Shown here piece by piece: positions 49,802-58,231 of a stretch of 64,000 nucleotides of DNA. Made by a program: the position numbers and the translations under genes. This DNA is from Pseudomonas sp. 2FG (GTDB taxonomy: Bacteria > Pseudomonadota > Gammaproteobacteria > Pseudomonadales > Pseudomonadaceae): the NCBI RefSeq assembly GCF_005502935.1, contig NZ_SCMP01000004.1:124001-188000 (forward strand), given 5' to 3'. Every line of letters starts with the position of its first letter. Positions within the stretch are counted from its first letter, which is position 1. A model generated the notes under the pieces. That model ran no database searches, was not told the origin of the DNA, and saw only the letters and a list, made by a program, of their open reading frames with translations.

Positions 49802-51538
49802 CTAAGCCGGCAACACCACTGGCGCTTGCTCCAGCTGGCGATTTTCCAGGCGCAGTTGCCGCCCATGGAAACGTTTCAGGCTGGAGCGGTGACCGATGCT
49901 GATCAGGCTGGTGTCTGGCAATTCATCGACCAGCAACTGATAGAGCGCCGCCTCATCGACCTCATCGAGGGCAGACGTCGCCTCGTCGAGGAACAACCAG
50001 CGCGGCGCGACCAGCAAGGCCCGGGCAATCGCCAGCCGTTGCAGCTCGCCGGGCGAGAGCACCCGCTCCCAGTGATCTTCCAGGTCCAGACGGGCGACCA
50101 GATGTTCCAGCCGGCAGTCGCGCAGCACCTGCTCCAGGCGCTCCTGCGGGTAGCACTCGGCTCGGTCGGGGTAACTCAGGGCGCCGCGCAGACTGCCAAT
50201 CGGCAGATACGGTTTCTGCGGCAGGAACAGGCTGCTGTCCGGCAGGCTCAAGGCGCCGCTACCGAACGGCCAAAGCCCGCTCAGCGCCCGCAGCAGCGTG
50301 CTCTTGCCGCTACCCGAGGCGCCGCTGATCAACACGTGCTCACCGGGAGCGATGCGCAACGAAGTCGGCTCGAGCAGCGTGCGGCCATCGGCCAGGCTCA
50401 GCCGGACGCCCTCCAGCGATAGCTGTTCAGCCTGAGTCTGCCGGCGAATAGCCGGCGCTTGTTCTTGCGCCTGCCCCTCGGCCAGCGCCTGGCGGAAGCT
50501 CAGGATCCGGTCGCAGGTGGCGCGCCAGGCCGCCAGACTGGCGTAGGCGTCGATGAACCAGCTCATGCTCTCCTGCACATTGCCGAACGCCGAATTGATC
50601 TGCATCAGATCGCCGAGCTGGATCTTGCCGGCGAAGTAGCGCGGAGCGGCGACCACCAGCGGAAAGATGATCGCGATCTGCGAATAGCCGGCGCTGAAAA
50701 AGGTCAGGCGCTTCTGCACCTTCATCAGTTGCCAGAAGTTGCTCCAGACACTCTGGAAACGCGTCATCAGCCGTTGTTGCTCGTTGGCTTCGCCGTTGTA
50801 GAGGGCAATGCTTTCGGCATTTTCACGGATGCGTACCAGACCGAAACGCAGGTCGGCCTCGAAGCGTTGCTGGCGGTTATTCAGCCCGATCAGGCGCCGC
50901 GCGACCAGGTGCACCAGCCAGCTGCCGACCATGGCATAGAGCAAGGCGGCCCAGAACATATAGCCGGGTATCTCGACCCCGAAGACCTCGATGCTGCCCG
51001 ACACGCCCCAGAGGATCACCGAGAACGACACCAGGCTGACCACATTGCGAATCAGCCCCAGGCCCAGGCCCAAGGTGTTGTCGGTAAAACTGTTCAAGTC
51101 CTCGGCCAGACGCTGGTCGGGGTTGTCGGTGTAGCCACGCTGCTCCAGGCGGTAGAAGTTCTTGTGCTGCAACCAGGCATCGAAATGCTGCTCCGTCAGC
51201 CAGCGCCGCCAACGGATGGTCAACATCTGGGTCAGGTACAGGCGATAGACCGCCACCAGAATCGCCACCGCGGCGATCCCGCAGAAATACAGAATCAGCT
51301 GGGTAAAGGCCGGCAGGTCCTTATTCTGCAGCGCGTTGTAGAACTCGCGGTACCAACTGTTGACCGCCACCGAGATGGCCACGCCGACCAGCGACAGTGC
51401 GATCACCACGATCAGCAGCAGCCAGGCCATGGCCTTCTCCTCACTGCGCCAATAGGACGCCGTGAGCAGCCAGACCCGCGCGAAGAAGTTGCTCTGCACC
51501 ACATCGTTGACCGCTGAATATTCGGCGTTCTTGCTCAT
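49802..51538 (-). CDS. ABC transporter, fused membrane and ATPase domains (SbmA/YddA-like)
   Basis: A 578-aa half-transporter. Residues about 20-330 hold six helices of the ABC_membrane_2 (SbmA/BacA-like) type, with REFYNALQNKDLPAF and RWRRWLTEQHFDAWL. The ATPase has Walker A GASGSGKSTLL, signature LSPGELQRLAIARAL and Walker B WLFLDEATSALDE. It resembles E. coli YddA and Mycobacterium Rv1819c. Substrates of such proteins are mostly unknown; peptide or vitamin B12-like uptake or export is possible. Not linked to an outer partner gene. Confidence 0.92.
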   Translation of the reverse strand: MSKNAEYSAVNDVVQSNFFARVWLLTASYWRSEEKAMAWLLLIVVIALSLVGVAISVAVNSWYREFYNALQNKDLPAFTQLILYFCGIAAVAILVAVYRLYLTQMLTIRWRRWLTEQHFDAWLQHKNFYRLEQRGYTDNPDQRLAEDLNSFTDNTLGLGLGLIRNVVSLVSFSVILWGVSGSIEVFGVEIPGYMFWAALLYAMVGSWLVHLVARRLIGLNNRQQRFEADLRFGLVRIRENAESIALYNGEANEQQRLMTRFQSVWSNFWQLMKVQKRLTFFSAGYSQIAIIFPLVVAAPRYFAGKIQLGDLMQINSAFGNVQESMSWFIDAYASLAAWRATCDRILSFRQALAEGQAQEQAPAIRRQTQAEQLSLEGVRLSLADGRTLLEPTSLRIAPGEHVLISGASGSGKSTLLRALSGLWPFGSGALSLPDSSLFLPQKPYLPIGSLRGALSYPDRAECYPQERLEQVLRDCRLEHLVARLDLEDHWERVLSPGELQRLAIARALLVAPRWLFLDEATSALDEVDEAALYQLLVDELPDTSLISIGHRSSLKRFHGRQLRLENRQLEQAPVVLPA

Positions 51539-51568
51539 TTAACAGACTCAGGCTCGCTGTGCGGTTAT

Positions 51569-51594
51569 AAAAAAGAGCGCCTCAAGTGGCGCTC
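51569..51594 (-). terminator. Intrinsic terminator of roxS-roxR
   Basis: On the minus strand GAGCGCC and GGCGCTC (51575-51581 and 51588-51594) make a perfect 7-bp stem with a 6-base loop, followed by six T. It lies 32 bases past the roxR stop. Confidence 0.88.
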
Positions 51595-51626
51595 CCTGAC
51601 TCATCTGGTTACCCGCGCTGGCGCAC

Positions 51627-52187
51627 TCAGCGCCGAACCGGGCGCTTCTGCAACTTGCGCTGCAAGGTACGCCGGTGCATGCCCAGCGCGCGAGCGGTGG
51701 CGGAGATGTTGCCATCATGTTCGGCAAGCACGCGCTGAATATGTTCCCACTGCAGGCGATCGACCGACATCGGGTTTTCCGGCACCAGGCTGTCGAGGTC
51801 GGCGTGTTCGGAAACCAGGGCGGTCAACACATCATCGGCATCCGCCGGTTTGCACAGGTAGTTGGCCGCGCCGCGCTTGATCGCTTCCACCGCGGTGGCG
51901 ATGCTCGAGTAGCCGGTGAGGATCACCACGCGCATTTCCGGGTCCAGCGCCAGCAACTTCGGCAACAACACCAACCCCGAGTCGCCTTCCATCTTCAGAT
52001 CCAGCACCGCGTAGTCCGGCAGGTCCTGCTCGGCCAGGGCGAAGCCCTCTTCGGCGGAACCGGCGATCGACACGCGCAAGCCGCGGCGGCTCATGGCGCG
52101 GGCCATCACCCGGGTGAAGGTGGGGTCATCGTCGACCAGCAGCAGATGCGGCTGTTCTTCGCCTTCGATCAGGTTCTCTTCGCTCAT
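51627..52187 (-). CDS. roxR: Redox response regulator RoxR (RegA/PrrA/ActR family)
   Basis: A 186-aa response regulator: receiver domain (about 12-125) with acidic pocket DDD (19-21) and phospho-acceptor D63 in VLDLKMEGDSG, then a Fis-type helix-turn-helix at the end (NISATARALGMHRRTLQRKL). In pseudomonads RoxSR controls terminal oxidases including the cyanide-insensitive one. I choose the ATG at 52187, which has GGAG 8 bases before it; another in-frame ATG lies 4 codons upstream at the roxS stop. Confidence 0.95.
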   Translation of the reverse strand: MSEENLIEGEEQPHLLLVDDDPTFTRVMARAMSRRGLRVSIAGSAEEGFALAEQDLPDYAVLDLKMEGDSGLVLLPKLLALDPEMRVVILTGYSSIATAVEAIKRGAANYLCKPADADDVLTALVSEHADLDSLVPENPMSVDRLQWEHIQRVLAEHDGNISATARALGMHRRTLQRKLQKRPVRR

Positions 52188-52198
52188 AACATTCTCCA

Positions 52199-53446
52199 TT
52201 ACGCGGGCAGACGCGGCAGGCGCAACTCGGTGAGCGTGCCGCCGTCCTCATGGTTATAGAGTTTCACCGAACCGCCGGCCCGCGTCACGCTGGCCTGACT
52301 GAGGAACAGGCCGAGGCCGAAGCCTTTGCCCTTGGTGGTAAAGAAGGGTTTGCCGAGCTGCTCGGCAATCGCCAGCGGCACGCCGGCGCCATGGTCACGA
52401 ATGCTGATGCACAACTCGGCGGCATTCCAATTCAGGCGGATCTCGAGCTGCTCGGGGCAGGCATCCGCCGCATTGTTCAGCAGATTGAGCAGCGCCTGGG
52501 TCAGCTCCGGCGGCGGCGACAAGCGCGGCACGGCGCCCGTGCCCAGCAGTTGGTAGCGATAACTGGCTTCCGGACGCATCAGGTGCCAACGATTCAGCGC
52601 GGTCTCCAGCCAGACGCCCACCGCTTGCTCCTCGACCGTCAGACGGCGGTCGGCTTCGGCGGCGCGCACCAACTGTTGCAGGGTTTCCTTACAGAGTTTG
52701 ACCTGTTCCTGCAGCACCGCCAGATCCTCCTGCAGCAGCGGGTCCGGGTGTTCGCGCCGAATCTCCTTGATCAGCACGCTCATGGTCGCCAGCGGCGTCC
52801 CCAGTTCATGGGCGGCGCCCGCGGCCTGGGTCGCCACGGCGAGCAATTGCTGGTCACGCATGCCTTCCTCGCGACGTTGCGCGCGCGACTGTTCCTGGCG
52901 GCGCAACTCCTCGGCCATCTTCGCCGCAAAGAAGGTGATCAGCGCCGCCGCCAGCGCAAAGCTCAGCCACATGCCATAGATCAGCAGCTTCTCGCGCTCC
53001 ACCAGCTGCATATCCAGCGGGTGGTACCAGACCAGCAGCAGCGTGTAGCTGGCCAGCGCCAGGCCGCTGAGGATCACCGAATAGAGCCACGGCAAGGTGG
53101 CCGCGGCGATGGTCAGCGGCACCAGGTAATAGGAGACGAAGGGGTTGGTCGAGCCGCCGGAAAAATACAGCAGCACGCTGTGGATGATCAGGTCACAGGC
53201 CAGCTGCCCGGCGTATTCCAGCTCGGTCACCGGCCACGGCCCGCGCAGGCGCAGGGCCGTCAGCACGCAGAGCAGGGCGGAAAGCCCGAGGGTGATGCCC
53301 AGCGCCAACCAGGGCAGCGGCAGGAAGTCCGACAGGTAGGCGAAGCCCACCGAGCCGGCCTGAGCGGCCAGCACCAGGATGCGGATCAGCGTCAGGCGCC
53401 AGAGATTCTGGTGGCTGGCCGATAACAATTGAACGGGCGCGAGCAT
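52199..53446 (-). CDS. roxS: Redox sensor histidine kinase RoxS (RegB/PrrB family)
   Basis: A 415-aa sensor kinase with about six membrane helices in the first 180 residues. The RegB-family quinone-sensing motif GGSTNPF (98-104) lies in a periplasmic-side loop. The phosphorylated histidine is H213 (AAHELGTPLA), and the ATP-binding domain with N and G boxes (LLNLLNNAADACPE, FFTTKGKGFGLGLFL) completes the chain. It overlaps roxR's upstream region, so the two are cotranscribed. Confidence 0.95.
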   Translation of the reverse strand: MLAPVQLLSASHQNLWRLTLIRILVLAAQAGSVGFAYLSDFLPLPWLALGITLGLSALLCVLTALRLRGPWPVTELEYAGQLACDLIIHSVLLYFSGGSTNPFVSYYLVPLTIAAATLPWLYSVILSGLALASYTLLLVWYHPLDMQLVEREKLLIYGMWLSFALAAALITFFAAKMAEELRRQEQSRAQRREEGMRDQQLLAVATQAAGAAHELGTPLATMSVLIKEIRREHPDPLLQEDLAVLQEQVKLCKETLQQLVRAAEADRRLTVEEQAVGVWLETALNRWHLMRPEASYRYQLLGTGAVPRLSPPPELTQALLNLLNNAADACPEQLEIRLNWNAAELCISIRDHGAGVPLAIAEQLGKPFFTTKGKGFGLGLFLSQASVTRAGGSVKLYNHEDGGTLTELRLPRLPA

Positions 53447-53656
53447 GAGCTCTCCTGATGAGTGCTCCAGATGACCGGGGCGAGTATAACCATGCGGCGG
53501 GCCAGCCTGCCCAGCTGCGGCAACGCGCCGCAGTCAGCGCTGACGGAACCCGGCCACGCGGGCTAGAGTCTGATACTCGTCGCCCACCCAAGGAAGCGCT
53601 ATCGCGGTATCTGTCTAAATTGCCACGCAGTGCCGAAAACCTCACAAGGAGTTGTC

Positions 53657-54373
53657 ATGCAATCCCTCACCCGCCTTGCCGCCACCCTCGCCCTCACTTC
53701 TGCCGCACTCATCAGCTTGCCGACCCTGGCCGACGAGGCGCGCTACAACCAAATCGCCCTGCGCGCCGAGGTCAGCCAGGACGTGGCCCACGACCTGATG
53801 CACGTCACCCTCTACAGCGAGGCGCAAAACAGCGACCCGGCCAAACTCGCCGCCGAAACCACCCAGACCCTGAACAGCGCCGTGGAACAGGCCCGCCAGG
53901 TCAAAAACGTCAGCGTCAAACTCGGCAGCCGCAACAGCTACCCGGTCTACGACGACAAAGGTCAGCAGATCGCCGGCTGGCGTGAACGCGCCGAACTACG
54001 CCTGGAAAGCGCCGACTTCGCCGCGCTCTCCAAGCTGACCGGCGAGCTGCTGAAGGACTTGAAGATGGGCAGCATGGACTTCGCCATCTCCAATCCTTCC
54101 CGCAAAAAGACCGAAGACGAGCTGCTGAAGGAAGCGGTCGCCGCCTTCAAGGCCCGGGCGCAGCTGGCCACCGAAGCCCTCGGCGGCCAGAGCTACAAGT
54201 TGGTCAACCTGAGCCTCAACAGCGCGGGCTTCCAGCCGATCCGGCCGATGCGCATGGAGGCCATGGCGAGCGGCATGTCGCTGGCCAAAGCCGCGCCGAT
54301 ACCGGAAATCGAGGCCGGCACCAGCGAGGTCACGGTCAACGCCGATGGTGTCATCGAAGTGCAGATGCCCTGA
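53657..54373 (+). CDS. SIMPL-domain (DUF541) periplasmic protein
   Basis: A 238-aa protein with a signal peptide (MQSLTRLAATLALTSAALIS..., cut near LADEA) and one SIMPL/DUF541 domain. The family is related to E. coli YggE, linked to oxidative-stress tolerance, and to the BP26 antigen; biochemical role unknown. The start at 53657 follows AAGGAG; a longer in-frame start lacks a site. A perfect 13-bp inverted repeat follows the gene. Confidence 0.9.
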   Translation: MQSLTRLAATLALTSAALISLPTLADEARYNQIALRAEVSQDVAHDLMHVTLYSEAQNSDPAKLAAETTQTLNSAVEQARQVKNVSVKLGSRNSYPVYDDKGQQIAGWRERAELRLESADFAALSKLTGELLKDLKMGSMDFAISNPSRKKTEDELLKEAVAAFKARAQLATEALGGQSYKLVNLSLNSAGFQPIRPMRMEAMASGMSLAKAAPIPEIEAGTSEVTVNADGVIEVQMP

Positions 54374-54723
54374 TCCACCCCATAGGCGCACCAAGGCGGT
54401 TCTGATCGACTCGCCACGAGTCGATCAGAGACCGTACAGTCACTAAGTGAATTTAAATAAGTCTATATAAATCAATATATTACATTCCATCTCGGCACGA
54501 CCCGTAATTTCCCCGGCTCGGCCCCTCTAGCCGGCTCAAGAACCCACAACCCCCTCCGCCCTGCCCGATTTTTTACAGAAATGCGACATCTACGGACGAA
54601 CTCGCCGCAGCTTCTACGCTGATTGGACCGCGTGACTTGCACTGGGCACACGCCCTGCATAGTTTCACCCGGGTCGGCTCACGAGGCCGTACCTCAAACA
54701 ATGACAACAAACCTGAGGCCATC
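54374..54723. other. Intergenic region before the dpp operon: inverted repeat, AT-rich island, sigma-54-type site
   Basis: These 350 bases hold no gene. At 54403-54431 a perfect 13-bp inverted repeat (TCTGATCGACTCG and complement, loop CCA) lies 30 bases after the SIMPL gene, without a T run. At 54442-54452 is the palindrome TCACTAAGTGA, inside an AT-rich stretch (about 54440-54488) unlike the GC-rich surroundings. A -24/-12 site follows at 54644-54660. Confidence 0.7.
54644..54660 (+). promoter_or_regulatory. Sigma-54-type promoter candidate for dpp
   Basis: GGGCAC-ACGCC-CTGCAT matches TGGCAC-N5-TTGCA at nine of eleven positions, with GG (54645-54646) and GC (54657-54658) ten bases apart. 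It would start transcription about 55 bases before the first binding-protein gene. The AT-rich island 160-200 bases upstream is where an activator might bind. Confidence 0.5.
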
Positions 54724-56325
54724 ATGCATAAACACGTCGTCATTCCGTTCATGCTCACCGCTGGACTGATCGCCAGCGCGCCCTTCGCCCATGCCGCCAG
54801 CAACCTGGTGTATTGCTCCGAAGGCAGCCCCGCCGGTTTCGACCCGGGCCAATACACCACCGGTACCGACTTCGACGCCTCGGCAGAAACCGTGTTCAAC
54901 CGTCTGACCCAATTCGAGCGCGGCGGCACCGCGGTAATCCCCGGCCTGGCGACCACCTGGGATGTTTCCGAAGATGGCCTGACCTACACCTTTCACCTGC
55001 GCGACGGCGTGAAGTTCCACACCACCGAGTACTTCAAGCCGAGCCGCGAATTCAACGCGGACGATGTGCTGTTCACCTTCCAGCGCATGCTCAATAAAGA
55101 CCATCCGTTCCGCGTGGCCTACCCGACCGAGTTCCCCTACTTCACCGACATGGGCATGGACGCCAATATCACCAAGGTCGAGAAAGTTGACGCCAAGACC
55201 GTCAAGTTCACCCTGGCCAGTGTCGACGCGGCCTTTATCCAGAACCTGGCGATGAGCTTCGCCTCGATCCAGTCCGCCGAATACGCCGACCAGCTGTTGA
55301 AACAAGGCAAGGCCGCCGACATCAACCAGAAGCCGATCGGCACCGGCCCCTTCGTGTTCAAGCGTTACCAGAAGGACGCGCAGATTCGCTTCACCGGCAA
55401 CAAGGACTACTGGGTTCCGGGCGATGTGAAGGTCGATAATCTGATCTTCTCCATCAGCACCGATGCCTCGGTGCGCATGCAGAAGCTCAAGGCCAACGAG
55501 TGCCAGATCACCCTCAACCCGCGCCCGGCCGACCTGGAGTCGCTGCAGAAAGACCCGAACATCCAGATGCCGTCGCAGCCGGGCTTCAACGATGGCTATA
55601 TCGCCTACAACGTCCTGCACCAACCGCTGGACAAGCTGGAAGTGCGTCAGGCGCTGGACATGGCGGTGAACAAGCAAGCGATCATCGACGCGGTGTACCA
55701 GAGCGCCGGCCAGCTGGCCGTGAACGGCATGCCGCCGACCCAGTGGTCCTACGACGACAGCATCAAGGACGCCGGCTACAACCCGGAGAAGGCCAAGGCG
55801 CTGCTGAAGGCCGCCGGCGTCAAGGAAGGCACCGAGATCACCCTCTGGGCCATGCCGGTGCAGCGCCCGTACAACCCCAACGCCAAGCTGATGGCCGAGA
55901 TGCTACAGAACGACTGGGGCAAGGTCGGGATCAAGGCGAAGATCGTCACCTACGAGTGGGGCGAGTACCTCAAGCGTTCCAAGGCCGGCGAGCACGACGC
56001 CATGCTGATCGGCTGGAGCGGCGACAACGGTGACCCGGACAACTGGTTGGGCACCCTGTACGGCTGCGATGCGGTGGAAGGCAACAACTTCTCCAAGTGG
56101 TGCCATGCCGACTACGACAAGCTGATCAAGGAGGCCAAACGCACCACCGACCAAGCCAAACGCACCGAGCTGTACAAGCAGGCGCAGCACATCCTCAAGC
56201 GTGAAGTGCCGATCACCCCGATCGCCCACTCCACCGTGTACCAACCGATGCGCAAGAGCGTGCAGGACTTCAAGATCAGCCCGTTCGCCCTGAACTCCTT
56301 CTATGGTGTCAGCGTCGGTAAGTAA
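54724..56325 (+). CDS. dppA: Dipeptide/peptide ABC transporter binding protein, first copy
   Basis: Periplasmic family 5 solute-binding protein, 533 aa. A signal peptide ends near FAHAAS. Family markers are LVYCSEGSPAGFDPGQYTTG, the LRDGVKFH strand, FNADDVLFTFQRM and the GWSGDNGDPDNW loop. Two cysteine pairs typical of DppA are kept (YCSEG and GCDAVEG...WCH). It heads dppA-A-B-C-D-F. From memory P. aeruginosa has several such binding proteins in this locus with different peptide ranges, so specificity is open. Confidence 0.95.
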   Translation: MHKHVVIPFMLTAGLIASAPFAHAASNLVYCSEGSPAGFDPGQYTTGTDFDASAETVFNRLTQFERGGTAVIPGLATTWDVSEDGLTYTFHLRDGVKFHTTEYFKPSREFNADDVLFTFQRMLNKDHPFRVAYPTEFPYFTDMGMDANITKVEKVDAKTVKFTLASVDAAFIQNLAMSFASIQSAEYADQLLKQGKAADINQKPIGTGPFVFKRYQKDAQIRFTGNKDYWVPGDVKVDNLIFSISTDASVRMQKLKANECQITLNPRPADLESLQKDPNIQMPSQPGFNDGYIAYNVLHQPLDKLEVRQALDMAVNKQAIIDAVYQSAGQLAVNGMPPTQWSYDDSIKDAGYNPEKAKALLKAAGVKEGTEITLWAMPVQRPYNPNAKLMAEMLQNDWGKVGIKAKIVTYEWGEYLKRSKAGEHDAMLIGWSGDNGDPDNWLGTLYGCDAVEGNNFSKWCHADYDKLIKEAKRTTDQAKRTELYKQAQHILKREVPITPIAHSTVYQPMRKSVQDFKISPFALNSFYGVSVGK

Positions 56326-56333
56326 CCCCACAG

Positions 56334-56382
56334 AGCCTGTTCAAGAGCATCGCCAAAGCAGCAGATATTGAACAGGTTCTAA
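56334..56382 (-). repeat. Internal-deletion derivative of the long-hairpin element (copy E)
   Basis: These 49 bases keep both ends of the element and lack its middle. Read on the minus strand, about 37 bases match the left end of copy B (AGAACCTGTTCAATATCTGC, then TGC.TTGGCGATGC) and about 12 match its right end. The termini AGCCTGTTCAA and TTGAACAGGTTCT pair almost perfectly. It sits 8 bases after the first dppA stop, as a hairpin between the two binding-protein genes. Confidence 0.75.
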
Positions 56383-56482
56383 GCCTATTGCCGAGCCGGT
56401 TACCCACCGGCCCGGCAACCGTGCAGCGGCGGCCCACCCGGCCGTCATCTGCATGAACCGTCGTACCCTGGGGGAATATCCG

Positions 56483-58084
56483 ATGCCCAGCCGCAATTTT
56501 CTGTTTTCCAGCCTGCTGTTGGCCGCGCTACTGGCCGGCACTGCGCAGGCCGCTTCCGACACCCTGGTGGTCTGCACCGAGGCCAGCCCCGAAGGCTTCG
56601 ACATCGTTCAATACACCGCGGCAACTACCGCCGATGCTTCGGCGGAAACGGTGTTCGACCGGCTGGTGAGTTTCGTACCCGGCAGCACCGAGCTGCGCCC
56701 CGGCCTGGCCGAGCGCTGGGACATCTCCGCAGACGGCTTGAGCTACACCTTTCACCTGCGCCAAGGGGTGAAGTTTCATCACAGCAAGGCCTTCAACCCA
56801 AGCCGCAACCTGAATGCCGACGATGTGCTGTGGAGCTTCCAGCGCCAGCTCGACCCGCAGCACCCCTGGCACCAACTGGCCGGCCGGGGCTTTCCCTACG
56901 CCGAGTCGATGGGCATGGCGGCGCTGATCGAGCGCATCGACAAGCTCGACGCCAGCACCGTACGTTTCACCCTGAAGCATCCGGAGGCGCCGTTCCTGGC
57001 CGATCTGGCCATGGGTTTCGCCTCCATCTATTCCGCGGAATATGCCGCGCAGTTGCTCGCCCAGGGGCAGCCGGACAGGCTCAACCAGCAGCCGATCGGC
57101 ACCGGGCCCTTTGTCTTCGAGCGCTACAGCAAGGACGCGCAAGTGCGCTTTCGCGCCAACCCCGATTACTGGGACGGTGCGCCCAAACTGGCGCGGCTGA
57201 TCTTCGCCATCAGCCCCGACCCCAACGTGCGCCAGCAACAACTCAAGGCCGGCGACTGCCAAGTCGCGCTCTACCCGCGGCCGACCGATATTCCGGCCCT
57301 GCGCGGCGATCCCGAGCTCAAGGTGTTGGAACTGGACTCGCTGCTGGTTGCCTATGTCGCCCTGAACACTCGGCATCCGCCCCTGGACGATGTGCGCGTG
57401 CGCCAGGCGCTCAATCTGGCCTTCGATAAAACCGTCTACCTGCGCGCCCAATTCGGCGCAGGCGGCGCCAGCCCCGCAGTGGCGCCCTACCCGCCGACGC
57501 TGTGGGGCCACGATGCGAGCCTCAAAGGCTGGCCACACGACCTGGAGCGCGCCCGCCAGTTGCTCAAGGCGGCCGGCCAGCAAGACGGCTTCCACCTGTC
57601 GATCTGGACCCGCCCCGGTGGCGGGCCGACTAACCCCAACCCCGGCATCGGGGCGCAAATGCTGCAGGCCGACCTGGCGAAGATCGGCATCCAAGCGGAT
57701 ATCCGCGTGTACGAATGGGGCGAGCTGATCAAGCGGGCGAAGCACGGTGAACATGATCTGGTGTTTATGGGCTTGGCCGGCGACAACGGCGACCCGGACA
57801 ACTGCCTCACGCCGAACCTGTCCTGCGCCGCCGCGGAAAGTGGCGAGAACCAGGCCGGCTGGTGCGATCCGCAGTTCGACGCGCTGATCACCAAGGCCCG
57901 CCAGGTGCCTGAGCAAGCGCAGCGCGCCGAACTGTACCGCCAGGCACTGGCGATTTTCCATAAGCAAGCGCCGTGGATTCCCCTGGCCCATCCCAAGCAA
58001 TTCAGCGCACTGCGCCGCGACGTGGACGGTTTCGTCCTGAGCCCGCTGGGCTCGAATAACTTTTCCAGGGTAGAACTTAAATGA
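56483..58084 (+). CDS. Dipeptide/peptide ABC transporter binding protein, second copy
   Basis: A second family 5 binding protein, also 533 aa and clearly a paralogue of its neighbour, sharing VCTEASPEGFD, TFHLRQGVKFHHSKAFNPSR-like and GDNGDPDN motifs. The signal peptide ends near TAQAAS. Ligand-loop differences are visible: the first copy's GDNGDPDNWLG reads GDNGDPDNCLT here, and the following loop diverges, suggesting another peptide range. I start at 56483, preceded by GGGGGA; an in-frame ATG at 56453 has no clear site. Same strand as dppBCDF. Confidence 0.93.
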   Translation: MPSRNFLFSSLLLAALLAGTAQAASDTLVVCTEASPEGFDIVQYTAATTADASAETVFDRLVSFVPGSTELRPGLAERWDISADGLSYTFHLRQGVKFHHSKAFNPSRNLNADDVLWSFQRQLDPQHPWHQLAGRGFPYAESMGMAALIERIDKLDASTVRFTLKHPEAPFLADLAMGFASIYSAEYAAQLLAQGQPDRLNQQPIGTGPFVFERYSKDAQVRFRANPDYWDGAPKLARLIFAISPDPNVRQQQLKAGDCQVALYPRPTDIPALRGDPELKVLELDSLLVAYVALNTRHPPLDDVRVRQALNLAFDKTVYLRAQFGAGGASPAVAPYPPTLWGHDASLKGWPHDLERARQLLKAAGQQDGFHLSIWTRPGGGPTNPNPGIGAQMLQADLAKIGIQADIRVYEWGELIKRAKHGEHDLVFMGLAGDNGDPDNCLTPNLSCAAAESGENQAGWCDPQFDALITKARQVPEQAQRAELYRQALAIFHKQAPWIPLAHPKQFSALRRDVDGFVLSPLGSNNFSRVELK

Positions 58085-58087
58085 ACC

Positions 58088-58161
58088 TGTAGGAGCGGAT
58101 TTATCCGCGATGCGCTTGGGCTACCGAGGCGCCCTCTTCGCGGATAAATCCGCGCCTACAC
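58088..58161. repeat. REPIN: two inverted REP sequences
   Basis: GTAGGAGCGGATTTATCCGC (from 58088) and its near-complement GCGGATAAATCCGCGCCTAC (to 58161) face each other across about 25 bases. This is the typical pseudomonad GGATTTATCCGCG REP in its doublet form, normally mobilised by a RAYT transposase; none is in the window. It lies between the second binding protein and dppB. Confidence 0.88.
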
Positions 58162-58231
58162 AAACATAACGAACCGACCGGCCTATGCAGCCAGTCGAGC
58201 AGATGAACCTGATGTGGAGTGCCGAAACACC

